Below, piece by piece: positions 55,702 to 63,008 of a stretch of DNA of 64,000 nt. Source of the DNA: a virus; the IMG/VR virus record IMGVR_UViG_3300025864_000012, positions 30,143 through 94,142 of that record; one strand, written 5' to 3'. The position numbers and the translations under genes were made by a program. The notes under the pieces were generated by a model. The model was not told the DNA's origin. It did no database searches and worked only from the letters and a program-made list of their open reading frames with translations. How positions within the stretch are numbered: position 1 is the first letter of the stretch; each line of letters begins with the position of its first letter.

Positions 55702-55995
55702 TTACTGATACTTGCGGGGCCGTCCGGGACCACGACGCGGCTCGAGCTTTTCTACGTGCTCGGCTGCGTTCTGGGGCGGGGCCGCTTCAGCGGTCTGGAC
55801 GCCGCTGCGGTCGATCTCAACCTCTTCGACCTTCTCCTCGACTACTTCTTCGACCTTCTCTTCTTCCACGGCCTCGGCGTAACCGTTCTTGATGTAGTCT
55901 CTTGCCGACGCATCGCCGACGTCGACGATTGCGTTGAAGCGTGTTTGCTGCCCGTCGCAGGTACCAGTGACAGTGCGGAGCATGCGGATCTTCAT
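55702..55995 (-). CDS. Small head-region protein with AT-hook-like tail
   Basis: 97 residues: a beta domain (MKIRMLRTVTGTCDGQQTRFNAIVDVGDASARDYIKNGYAEAV), a Glu/Val-rich linker with three EEVEEKVEEV-like units, and the C-terminal RRGPGRPRKYQ, which contains a GRPRK core like AT-hooks. Similar small proteins occur after the capsid gene in many siphophages. Confidence 0.62.
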   Translation of the reverse strand: MKIRMLRTVTGTCDGQQTRFNAIVDVGDASARDYIKNGYAEAVEEEKVEEVVEEKVEEVEIDRSGVQTAEAAPPQNAAEHVEKLEPRRGPGRPRKYQ

Positions 55996-56025
55996 TGAAT
56001 GGCCTCCCCTTCTTGGGATAAGAGA

Positions 56026-56056
56026 GCGGAGGTGGGCCAGAGTGACCCACCTCCGC
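56026..56056 (-). terminator. Strong hairpin after the small head gene
   Basis: Perfect 11-bp stem GCGGAGGTGGG/CCCACCTCCGC with a 9-base loop, in the gap between two genes, followed on the minus strand by TCTCTTATC. Likely an attenuating terminator or an RNA-stabilising end. Confidence 0.7.
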
Positions 56057-56071
56057 CAAGTCGACGAAATA

Positions 56072-56317
56072 TCAGAGCTTCTCGTCAGTCCAGACGTCGT
56101 TCATCTTGATGTACAGCTTGCCAGCGCCGTCGACGCAACTGACATACAGTGAGCCGTCGGCCCACAGCGTGTCTGCTCCAATGGCGGTCACGATCTCACC
56201 GTCGTTGGTTGCAGAACCAGCGGCGAGAATGCACGGAAGACCGTTGGCGTCCTCGCCGATGATGAGGTAGTTACCACCTTGGGCGCGCGCGATCTTGGAT
56301 TGATAACCTTTGGCCAT
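56072..56317 (-). CDS. Small capsid-associated protein, possible decoration protein
   Basis: 81 residues (NYLIIGEDANGLPCILAAGSATNDGEIVTAIGADTLWADGSLYVSCVDGAGKLYIKMNDVW), compact and all-beta. It lies right after the capsid gene and is bracketed by two 11-bp hairpins, which would set its expression separately. The last 35 residues resemble the C-terminal part of the Dit-like protein at 45296 (VLWADGAMYVEDVAKL), hinting at a shared small fold. Decoration role is inferred from position and size. Confidence 0.6.
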   Translation of the reverse strand: MAKGYQSKIARAQGGNYLIIGEDANGLPCILAAGSATNDGEIVTAIGADTLWADGSLYVSCVDGAGKLYIKMNDVWTDEKL

Positions 56318-56360
56318 AAGACTGCTAGCCTCCTTTCAGGGCTTGCAGGTTGAAACACAA

Positions 56361-56396
56361 GGGGGTCTGGGCCGGGAGGGGGAAACCCAGACCCCC
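56361..56396 (-). terminator. Strong hairpin after the capsid gene
   Basis: Perfect 11-bp stem GGGGGTCTGGG/CCCAGACCCCC with a 14-base loop, followed on the minus strand by TTGTGTTTC. It would terminate or slow part of the transcripts after the highly expressed capsid gene. Confidence 0.75.
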
Positions 56397-56448
56397 AGCT
56401 TGGCATGGCAACGCTAAAAGCGCCCCTCCACGCCAGGATCACGCAGTA

Positions 56449-57627
56449 TTAGGCGTGAAGCGTGATAGCCTTCACCTTCGCCGTGTCGAACAGATCAGCG
56501 TCGATGAACTGCGCGAAACGCACGGTCGTCTCGAACGAGGTGAAAGCGACAGAGTCGTCCCTCTCGATTCGGACGCCGCCAATGCGACGCACATAGTAAG
56601 AGCTGACGTCACCGAAGGTGACCGGCTTCAGGCCAGCGGTGCAGGCCGGATAAGCCGCGTCCTCGTACATCGCCTTACCGAGGATCGTGTCGGGGACACC
56701 AGCCGCTACGGCCGGGTTGAACAGGTAGTGACCCTCGCCGTCCTTCATCATGAAGACCTTAGCGAAGGCGGTGGAACCCAGGACCCACTTGCCGCGCATG
56801 CGGGCACCGGGCATCACCGACAGGTACAGGCCGATCAGCTCGTCAGCCGTGAAGTCGGTGGCAGAAGCAGCCGTGAGACCCGACGCTGCCCTGACGGGCA
56901 GGCCGTCCGGCATGGTCGTGCCGGTGCCGGCTGCGAGCTGAGTCGCGACCTTAGTGGCCAGAGCACGCGACGCGACCTCAGCGACGGCCATCCAGACGTT
57001 GATCTCGGAGTCGCGGATGAGCTCCTCGGTCAGCACCATGTAACCGTCCTGGCGGTACGAATCCAGCTGCGGCTGACTGAACACCGGGTTGGTGATCGTA
57101 GCCGGTGAACGCTCGGCCGTCTGAGTAGCGGACGCGTCAGTGACCAGCATCGGCCAGAGCAGCGTACGACCGTGGTTGGTGTCGATGTAGCTCGGACCCG
57201 CCGCGAGCACGCCAGACTCGGCATTCTCATGGAAGATCAGGTTGGTCATGAGCTGGCTGGTGTAGGTGTACCCAGCCTTGACCGTTGAGCCCGTGTCCTT
57301 GAACCACTCTTCGTTCGCGCGGACGAGCGGGATCTCGATGGAACGAGACTTCGGACCGTCCTGGGTGGGTGGCGCGGCCCACGCACGCATAGCTTCGAGC
57401 ATGGGGTTGTGCGGCTGAACGGCATGCATGATCTCGATGCCAGAACGGGCCTCTTCGACCTCGCGGTCGCGCTGGGCCTCGATGAGCGCACTATCGAGCT
57501 GCTCGCGCAGCGCGACTACGTCAGCGAGGGCATTGTCACGAGTCTCTTCAGGCTGAGACTCGTCGCGGGCCACATTGCCCGCCGCACGGTAAAGCTCGTG
57601 CAGTTTGGTGAGCTCGGAAGCAGTCAT
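56449..57627 (-). CDS. Major capsid protein, HK97 fold
   Basis: 392 residues from the ATG at 57627 with AGGAGG eight bases upstream. The first 100 residues are a helical, charged delta-like region (TKLHELYRAAGNVARDESQPEET, REQLDSALIEAQRDREVEEARSG) probably removed by the protease. The body has features of the HK97 fold (GYTYTSQLMTNLIFHENAESG, FSQPQLDSYRQDGYMVLTEELIRDSEINV, VMPGARMRGKWVLGSTAFAKVFMMKDGEGHYLF, ending VRFAQFIDADLFD). Position after the protease gene confirms the call. Confidence 0.92.
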   Translation of the reverse strand: MTASELTKLHELYRAAGNVARDESQPEETRDNALADVVALREQLDSALIEAQRDREVEEARSGIEIMHAVQPHNPMLEAMRAWAAPPTQDGPKSRSIEIPLVRANEEWFKDTGSTVKAGYTYTSQLMTNLIFHENAESGVLAAGPSYIDTNHGRTLLWPMLVTDASATQTAERSPATITNPVFSQPQLDSYRQDGYMVLTEELIRDSEINVWMAVAEVASRALATKVATQLAAGTGTTMPDGLPVRAASGLTAASATDFTADELIGLYLSVMPGARMRGKWVLGSTAFAKVFMMKDGEGHYLFNPAVAAGVPDTILGKAMYEDAAYPACTAGLKPVTFGDVSSYYVRRIGGVRIERDDSVAFTSFETTVRFAQFIDADLFDTAKVKAITLHA

Positions 57628-57664
57628 TGCTGCATCCTCCTTGTAGAATGTACTAGAATTGATC

Positions 57665-59008
57665 TCAGAACGTGGAAAGGGTCTTCCGAACCCGCGTCCG
57701 GCTGGCGAGTGGCTCCGCGTCATCGGCGGTCGGCTCGTCAGTGGTATCATCCGATTCGTTGAGTGTATCCGCACGCTCTTCAGCGGCGGGCGGCTCGTGG
57801 GTATCAGCAGCGTCGAGTGTCGGTTCATCGGCCAACGGCTCGGCGGGCTCATCGTGTGTAAGCTCAGGGAGCTGCTTGCGCAGCTGTTCCATGAGGGCAG
57901 TTGTAAGCGCCTCTGAGTCACAAAGAACCTCGGGCGTAACGCGTAGCACGAACTCTTGCAGTGTATTCACAATCGGATCCGCCTCGGAGCGTTCTTGCGA
58001 ATCCTCTGGATGCGCTTCAGAAAGTTCCGTGCAGGGGGTGGTGGTTCTCCCCTCGTCACCTTCGACGGCGACGTAGAAGGACTGTATCTCTACCTCGAAC
58101 GGAGTTCCAAGCGTGATGGAATCGTCATCCGCACGTTGGTAGGACAGTTGATAGAGGCGGTAATTCTCATCGTATGCCTCATAGACAGCCCAATCCAGTC
58201 CGCAATCCATGACCCAGTTCGAAAGACCGAGGTCGTTCTTGATGGCCTCAGAGACGGCATCACGCAGATCGTTGAACGAGGCCTGAGTTACAGCTGCTCC
58301 CGAGGGGTCAGCGGCGGGTGCGGCCCGTTCCGACCCGGTATCAACAGGAATACCGCCAGGCACCCAAAGCTGTCGCAACTTTGCGTCGCGTTCTGAATCA
58401 TCAGCGATCTGCTCGAGATACTTGTGCACCTCTGACACCGACCTTTGGCACCATTCCGCGAAGCGCGCGATCGCCACAGCATAGCCAATCGGGTCATCAG
58501 CGGAATTGACAGATACATCGGTGCTTTCGTAGGCAGGGTAGGTCACGGGAGATACGTCGAAGAGGCGTGCCTCCTTGATGTCGAAGAGCGGCAGCATCTC
58601 GCCAGCATCCTCATCCGGCTCGGTACGCGCCTCCTTGACGATCTTGAACGCGAAGGACGACTGGGTGACATCACCGCGCTCGATGGAGGTGTAGAGGTCC
58701 TTGGCAACCTGTGTATCTGGCAAGTCGATCTCGTAGGCAAGACCAGTCTCGTCCTCCGAGAGCCTCAGCGTGCCAGCCTTGTTGCGGCCCAGCACGAAGT
58801 TGGGTTCGTGGTTGAAGAGGGCTCGAACGTCAGATTCCTTGATGGTCTTCTTGAATGTTCCAGAGCTGATCTTTTCGCGGAACATTCCCATGATGATGGT
58901 CTCGACGTCGAAGACCGCAGCGTGACCGATCAGTGTCGCACCGCTCCCGGCGTCACCGCGCATTTCGAAACCAGTAGGCAGGGTGCGGCGTTGTACGTCT
59001 AGTCTCAC
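57665..59008 (-). CDS. Prohead protease with long C-terminal acidic extension
   Basis: 447 residues. The first 170 are an HK97-type (U35) prohead protease: LIGHAAVFDVETII, a likely catalytic His in ALFNHEPNFVLGR near 66 and Ser in VTQSSFAFKI near 117. The remaining 270 residues are helical, then very acidic and proline-rich (DEPAEPLADEPTLDAADTHEPPAAEERAD), a composition typical of scaffolding domains. A protease-scaffold fusion would explain why no separate scaffold gene is present. Confidence 0.85.
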   Translation of the reverse strand: MRLDVQRRTLPTGFEMRGDAGSGATLIGHAAVFDVETIIMGMFREKISSGTFKKTIKESDVRALFNHEPNFVLGRNKAGTLRLSEDETGLAYEIDLPDTQVAKDLYTSIERGDVTQSSFAFKIVKEARTEPDEDAGEMLPLFDIKEARLFDVSPVTYPAYESTDVSVNSADDPIGYAVAIARFAEWCQRSVSEVHKYLEQIADDSERDAKLRQLWVPGGIPVDTGSERAAPAADPSGAAVTQASFNDLRDAVSEAIKNDLGLSNWVMDCGLDWAVYEAYDENYRLYQLSYQRADDDSITLGTPFEVEIQSFYVAVEGDEGRTTTPCTELSEAHPEDSQERSEADPIVNTLQEFVLRVTPEVLCDSEALTTALMEQLRKQLPELTHDEPAEPLADEPTLDAADTHEPPAAEERADTLNESDDTTDEPTADDAEPLASRTRVRKTLSTF

Positions 59009-59043
59009 AGGGTCTCCTTTTCCTTTGTGATTCAGGGCCGGGC

Positions 59044-60309
59044 TTACGGCTGAGGTGTTTCTGGAGGAGCCTTCGGCGGTTCCGGAGGAACCTTCTCGGG
59101 CACCAGCAGCGAGCCGTCTGGCCCAATGGGGGCGTATGTGCTATTCATGTAGTGCTCGTTACCGCCGTCATACGGGTTGAGGTCCTCTCGTGCGCGGATC
59201 TCATTCGGGGAGAGCGCACCGTTGTTGAGTAGGGCTGTGTAGAGAGCAGAGCGGGCCGCGGAGTCGCCACGCTTCAGACCCTCGAGGCTGAACTTGACGC
59301 GCCAATCGAAGTTCGCGTCCCGAGCGTTCGACAGCGCCCACTCACGCACGAGCGGTCGTAATGCTGATTCGAGGCGGTTGACCCAAGGACTTAGGGTGAT
59401 GGTGGCAAACTGCATGTACTGTTGTTCGATGTTGCTGTAGGTGGCTTTGGAGAGATCGCCCAGAAGGTGCGGCGGAATGCGGAACCAGCGGGCAACCTCA
59501 GCAACGTTGAACTCTTTGGTCTGGAGGAACTGCGCGTCCTCATTACTCATGGTCAGTGTGGTCACGGTCTTCGCGCCGCCCAACACGGCGGTCTTGTGGG
59601 AATTCTGTCCGGAGTGCAGCTTGTCCATGCGGCTGGCAATGCTCTCGGCAACCGTGTCGTCAATGGGCTCGTCGGACGTCACAAGCACTCTGGGGGTAGC
59701 GGCGTTGGCCCACAGCAGATGGCCGTGCCTCTCCACAGCCAAAGCGCCGCCCAACATCTGGCGCGCATAGCTGACAACGGACATCCCTCTCATCTCACCG
59801 GGCAGGGTAAGGCCCTTGACCATCAGGAAGTCGTCGTTCGGGTATGTCTCGCTGCCCTTCGTGAACCAGCGCCTGCTTTTGGAATCCCGATCCACTTCTA
59901 CAGCGCGGGGATCCTGCAGCCACAGCTCTTGCGTGGTGCCCGCCTTATCACGAACCCGGTAGGCGAAGAGGTTACCTTCTAGAAGCAGACCCACCATGCC
60001 ACTACTGATGAAGGTCATCCAGTCATCCTCGGAGTTGACATCCTCGGTCCACTTCGGATTCGGGCGGGGGTAACGAGCGTTGGGGTAGCGGGCAATGGTG
60101 TAAACTGGCAGTGTGCCGAGCACCTCTGAAATAGTATTCACGGCGGCGAATACCGCCGAGACACCCAGAGCCGTCTCGTCACCGACAGCGACGCCCGCGT
60201 CTGTCATAGCGCCGCCACCCGACCAAAACATGCCGGGATCCTGCGCCGGATGCGAGTCCGCCGTCTTGAACCAGTTCAGCGTGGGCCATGCCCGCTTGAA
60301 CAGTGTCAA
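59044..60309 (-). CDS. Portal protein, HK97 family
   Basis: 421 residues. Typical features: GVSAVFAAVNTISEVLGTLPVYT near the start, LLLEGNLFAYRVRD, MRGMSVVSYARQMLGGALAVERHGHLLWANAATPRVLVTSD, and FNVAEVARWFRIPPHLLGDLSKATYSNIEQQ. The start is the TTG at 60309 overlapping the stop of the small membrane gene (TTGA). The C-terminus is proline-rich. Forms the 12-mer DNA entry ring of the head. Confidence 0.93.
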   Translation of the reverse strand: MTLFKRAWPTLNWFKTADSHPAQDPGMFWSGGGAMTDAGVAVGDETALGVSAVFAAVNTISEVLGTLPVYTIARYPNARYPRPNPKWTEDVNSEDDWMTFISSGMVGLLLEGNLFAYRVRDKAGTTQELWLQDPRAVEVDRDSKSRRWFTKGSETYPNDDFLMVKGLTLPGEMRGMSVVSYARQMLGGALAVERHGHLLWANAATPRVLVTSDEPIDDTVAESIASRMDKLHSGQNSHKTAVLGGAKTVTTLTMSNEDAQFLQTKEFNVAEVARWFRIPPHLLGDLSKATYSNIEQQYMQFATITLSPWVNRLESALRPLVREWALSNARDANFDWRVKFSLEGLKRGDSAARSALYTALLNNGALSPNEIRAREDLNPYDGGNEHYMNSTYAPIGPDGSLLVPEKVPPEPPKAPPETPQP

Positions 60310-60461
60310 CGCTTAGCCTCGATAAGCTGAGCGACGACCATAGCGGCCAGGCCGCCACCGATGTACGCAGCTGGTAGGCCAAGCAGGTACATGCCGTAGC
60401 AGAGAGCCGCAATTCCCGCGACCTCCACTACGTATGCCACAATGTTACGAAGCCTCTGCAT
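60306..60461 (-). CDS. 51-residue membrane protein between terminase and portal
   Basis: Read from the minus strand: MQRLRNIVAYVVEVAGIAALCYGMYLLG, then PAAYIGGGLAAMVVAQL and EAKR, giving two membrane helices. GAGG lies before the ATG at 60461. It overlaps the large terminase end by 17 bases and the portal start by 4, so it is tightly embedded. Such small proteins occur here in other siphophages; role unknown. Confidence 0.62.
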   Translation of the reverse strand: MQRLRNIVAYVVEVAGIAALCYGMYLLGLPAAYIGGGLAAMVVAQLIEAKR

Positions 60462-62082
60462 TCGCATCCTCGCCTGGTATGTAAAGGGTCATGCCACCCT
60501 TCTTTGGCACATCTTCTGTGAACGTGGCCCGTTCCAGCGCCACAACAGCTGCCACGATGCCGTCCATCTTGTCCTCGGCCTTGGACTTATCCGGTCGGAT
60601 ATTCCCCGAGGCGTCCGTCCGCACGATAGCGTTGTCCGCCATCCACGCTAACACCGGATGGCCGCCGTGGTTGATCTTGGATTCGGCAAGCAACCGCTCG
60701 AAAAGCTTGGAGGGCTCGCTCATGGTCTGCGGGCTCTGGCGGCAGACACTCACCATGACCCCCTCATCCTCTAGCTGGCCGGACATCTGCTTCATGCGCC
60801 AGGGGTCGTAACCGAGATCCTTCATATCGAAGTACTCGTTGTCATCCAGGATGTCCTGTTTGATCTTTTCGTGGCTGGTGATGTCGCCCGGGTGCACCTC
60901 GATGAAGTCCTGATCTGCCCAGCGCCGGAACTGCGCCTCGGACTTCGGCCGCTTCCCCAGTGCCGCTTCCGGCAGGTAGAGCTTGACGACGAGGTCGTAA
61001 CCATTGCCACGCGGGTCATCCGGGAGCCACGGGAACAGCTTGGCATAGGCGGCGAAGTCGTCTGACTCGCCGAGGTCCACGCCCGCGTAGCACTCACGGC
61101 CCGCGAACTCCTTGCGCAGGGCCTCCTCCGTGAGCGGCAACATGCCACCGCACTGCTTCCAGTGCAGCATGTTGATCCACTTCCGCTCCCCGGCAACCCA
61201 TTGATTGAGTCGCAGGCGGCGGAAGTTCAGCTCGGCGCTGGGGATACCCTTGGCCTTGGCCGCACTGGACCGGAACTTCTCGATGTCGATGACGCCGGTA
61301 CGGAGGGCGGGGTTAGCGTCAATCCAAACTTGCTCGTCCCAGATGTTGGCTTCATCGGCAGCAGCATAGATGGTGGCGTGGAAGCTCGCAATGGCGTCCG
61401 TGCCATCGATGATACGCCGCGCCTGCTCATGCCACTCCCAGCAGACCCCCATACGAGAGCCGCCCGCCGTGGTGATGATGCACAGCAAGGGTTGGTCGCG
61501 GGTCGCCATACCTTCGTCAATGACCGCCAGCAAATCACCATTCCGATGACGGTGAAGCTCGTCGACAACGGCGGCCGAGGGGTTGATGCCATCGTTGTAG
61601 TTGGCGTCAGCAGAGAGGGCTTGGAAGAAGGACTCGGTGCTGGGCACGTAGATACGCCTGTCGCGGTCGTACAGATATTCCTTGCCGCGCTTATCCGTCA
61701 CCATCTTCAGCAGACGCGGCGACTTACGAATCATGCTGGAGAGAATGCGGTAGGTCATGGCGGCCTGCTCGCGTGTAGCGGCTGCAGAGTAGACCTCCGC
61801 GCCATACTCGCCCTCGTCGAAGAGCATCTTGGCGAGTACACCAGCAATCATTGTCGTCTTACCGTTCTTCTTGGGCACCTCGAGATAGGTCGTGTTGTAC
61901 CGCCGCTTGCCGTCAGGACGCAACGTGCCGAAGACCTCTCGCAGCCATTTCTCCTGCCAGGGGTCGGGAACGAAGACTGCGTTGGCGTACACGCCGGCGA
62001 CATGATGCAGTCGGAGCCGGAAGAAGTTGACCGCTCGCTGCCCCGGGTCCACCTTACTCTGAGGCATCAAGGTCGGAGTCAT
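60445..62082 (-). CDS. Terminase large subunit
   Basis: 545 residues. The ATPase domain has FVPDPWQEKW, Walker A EVPKKNGKTT near 70 and Walker B AAVVDELHRH near 175, with coupling motif ITTAG. The nuclease domain shows YAGVDLGESDDFAA near 325 and a late acidic DKMDGIVAAV. It drives DNA packaging and cuts the concatemer. It overlaps the small subunit gene by 29 bases. The motif set is that of P27/HK97-type siphophages. Confidence 0.94.
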   Translation of the reverse strand: MTPTLMPQSKVDPGQRAVNFFRLRLHHVAGVYANAVFVPDPWQEKWLREVFGTLRPDGKRRYNTTYLEVPKKNGKTTMIAGVLAKMLFDEGEYGAEVYSAAATREQAAMTYRILSSMIRKSPRLLKMVTDKRGKEYLYDRDRRIYVPSTESFFQALSADANYNDGINPSAAVVDELHRHRNGDLLAVIDEGMATRDQPLLCIITTAGGSRMGVCWEWHEQARRIIDGTDAIASFHATIYAAADEANIWDEQVWIDANPALRTGVIDIEKFRSSAAKAKGIPSAELNFRRLRLNQWVAGERKWINMLHWKQCGGMLPLTEEALRKEFAGRECYAGVDLGESDDFAAYAKLFPWLPDDPRGNGYDLVVKLYLPEAALGKRPKSEAQFRRWADQDFIEVHPGDITSHEKIKQDILDDNEYFDMKDLGYDPWRMKQMSGQLEDEGVMVSVCRQSPQTMSEPSKLFERLLAESKINHGGHPVLAWMADNAIVRTDASGNIRPDKSKAEDKMDGIVAAVVALERATFTEDVPKKGGMTLYIPGEDANAEAS

Positions 62083-62539
62083 CGTCTGGCGCTTCGGGCT
62101 CTAGGAACCCGATACGCTTGCGCGTGCCGGGAGAGAGGCCGAACTCCATGCGATACCGCTGCATCTGAGCGCGGTATTGGTTGAGGGTGGCCGTCACCGG
62201 GTGTCTGACTTCCTGATCCTGTGCGCCCTTGATGGTGTATCCATCCCGGGAGATGATGCGCTCGCACTCGCGTAGGCGGGCGTGGCACATGCACATGTCG
62301 ATGGCTGCTGTGACGTCGCAACGCGAGAGCTCACCGCGATCGATGAGGTCCTCTACAGTCAGGAGCCACTCCTGGGCAGCGTCGAGTTGTATCTGATGAT
62401 CACCGCCTAGCAGCGCGCGCCAATCCGGTTCTTTTGGCCGGCACGGCGGCTGCTTCTGTTCCTTTGGAGCTTTCGTATCCACGTTATCACCGCGTACCAC
62501 GCTCAGTTTCGCGTTCGGAAGGGGACCTCTGGCTCCCAT
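62054..62539 (-). CDS. Terminase small subunit (P27 family)
   Basis: 161 residues. MGARGPLPNAKLSVVRGD is the typical start of P27-type small terminases, and HPVTATLNQYRAQMQRYRMEFGLSPGTRKRIG is the family C-terminal helix pair. It binds DNA and guides the large subunit to the packaging site. It has an AAGGAC ribosome site and is the first gene after the 1.4-kb non-coding region, so the packaging site could lie there. Confidence 0.88.
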   Translation of the reverse strand: MGARGPLPNAKLSVVRGDNVDTKAPKEQKQPPCRPKEPDWRALLGGDHQIQLDAAQEWLLTVEDLIDRGELSRCDVTAAIDMCMCHARLRECERIISRDGYTIKGAQDQEVRHPVTATLNQYRAQMQRYRMEFGLSPGTRKRIGFLEPEAPDDDSDLDASE

Positions 62540-62860
62540 AGCGTGTCCTTTCCACTCGTGACGTTCACAGTTTCGTACAGGTTTCTGGACGCCATTGGTA
62601 CTTCAGAATGTATCCGTTTGGAGGCACTTTCCGTAACCATAGCCTCGGGACGGTCCATTTCCGGAAACTTTGCGAACCGCAAATCACGGCCCCTGGCGCG
62701 GGCGCCAGCCCCCGGCTTTGTTGTGATTTAGTGCCCCCCCACACTCCAAACCCCTGTTTTGAGTGTTTGGAGCGGCGCAACACACCAAACCCCGCGCCGA
62801 GTTTGCACTCTTGCGAGCGTGCAAAGCCACAATACCCGGGGTTTGCACGCAAATTGTTGA

Positions 62861-62896
62861 TTTGCTTTCATTCCCTGTTTTGCTTTCATTCCCTGT
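62861..62896. repeat. Perfect 18-bp tandem repeat, two copies
   Basis: TTTGCTTTCATTCCCTGT occurs twice end to end, followed by a third partial copy (TTTGCTT). Located in the non-coding region before the terminase genes. Confidence 0.9.
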
Positions 62897-62910
62897 TTTG
62901 CTTACAAACC

Positions 62911-63008
62911 CGGGGGCAGGGGCAGGCACAAGGCAGGGGCACGAGGCAGGCACAAGGCAGGGGCAGGGGGCAGGGGGCAGGGGCAGGAGCAGGAGCAGGA
63001 GCAGGAGC
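62911..63008. repeat. G-rich low-complexity tract (GGCAGG / GCAGGA units)
   Basis: Imperfect units of GGGGCAGGCACAAGGCAG, then GGGGCA runs and five GCAGGA hexamers. The plus strand carries several G3-G5 runs spaced by 2-7 bases, a composition that can form G-quadruplexes. It ends at one of the CAAACCCCG motifs. Confidence 0.8.

Noticed and set aside
61162-62184. Plus-strand 340-codon frame opposite the large terminase
   Set aside because: Antisense to a clearly coding terminase, with Arg/His/Gly-rich composition typical of shadow frames.
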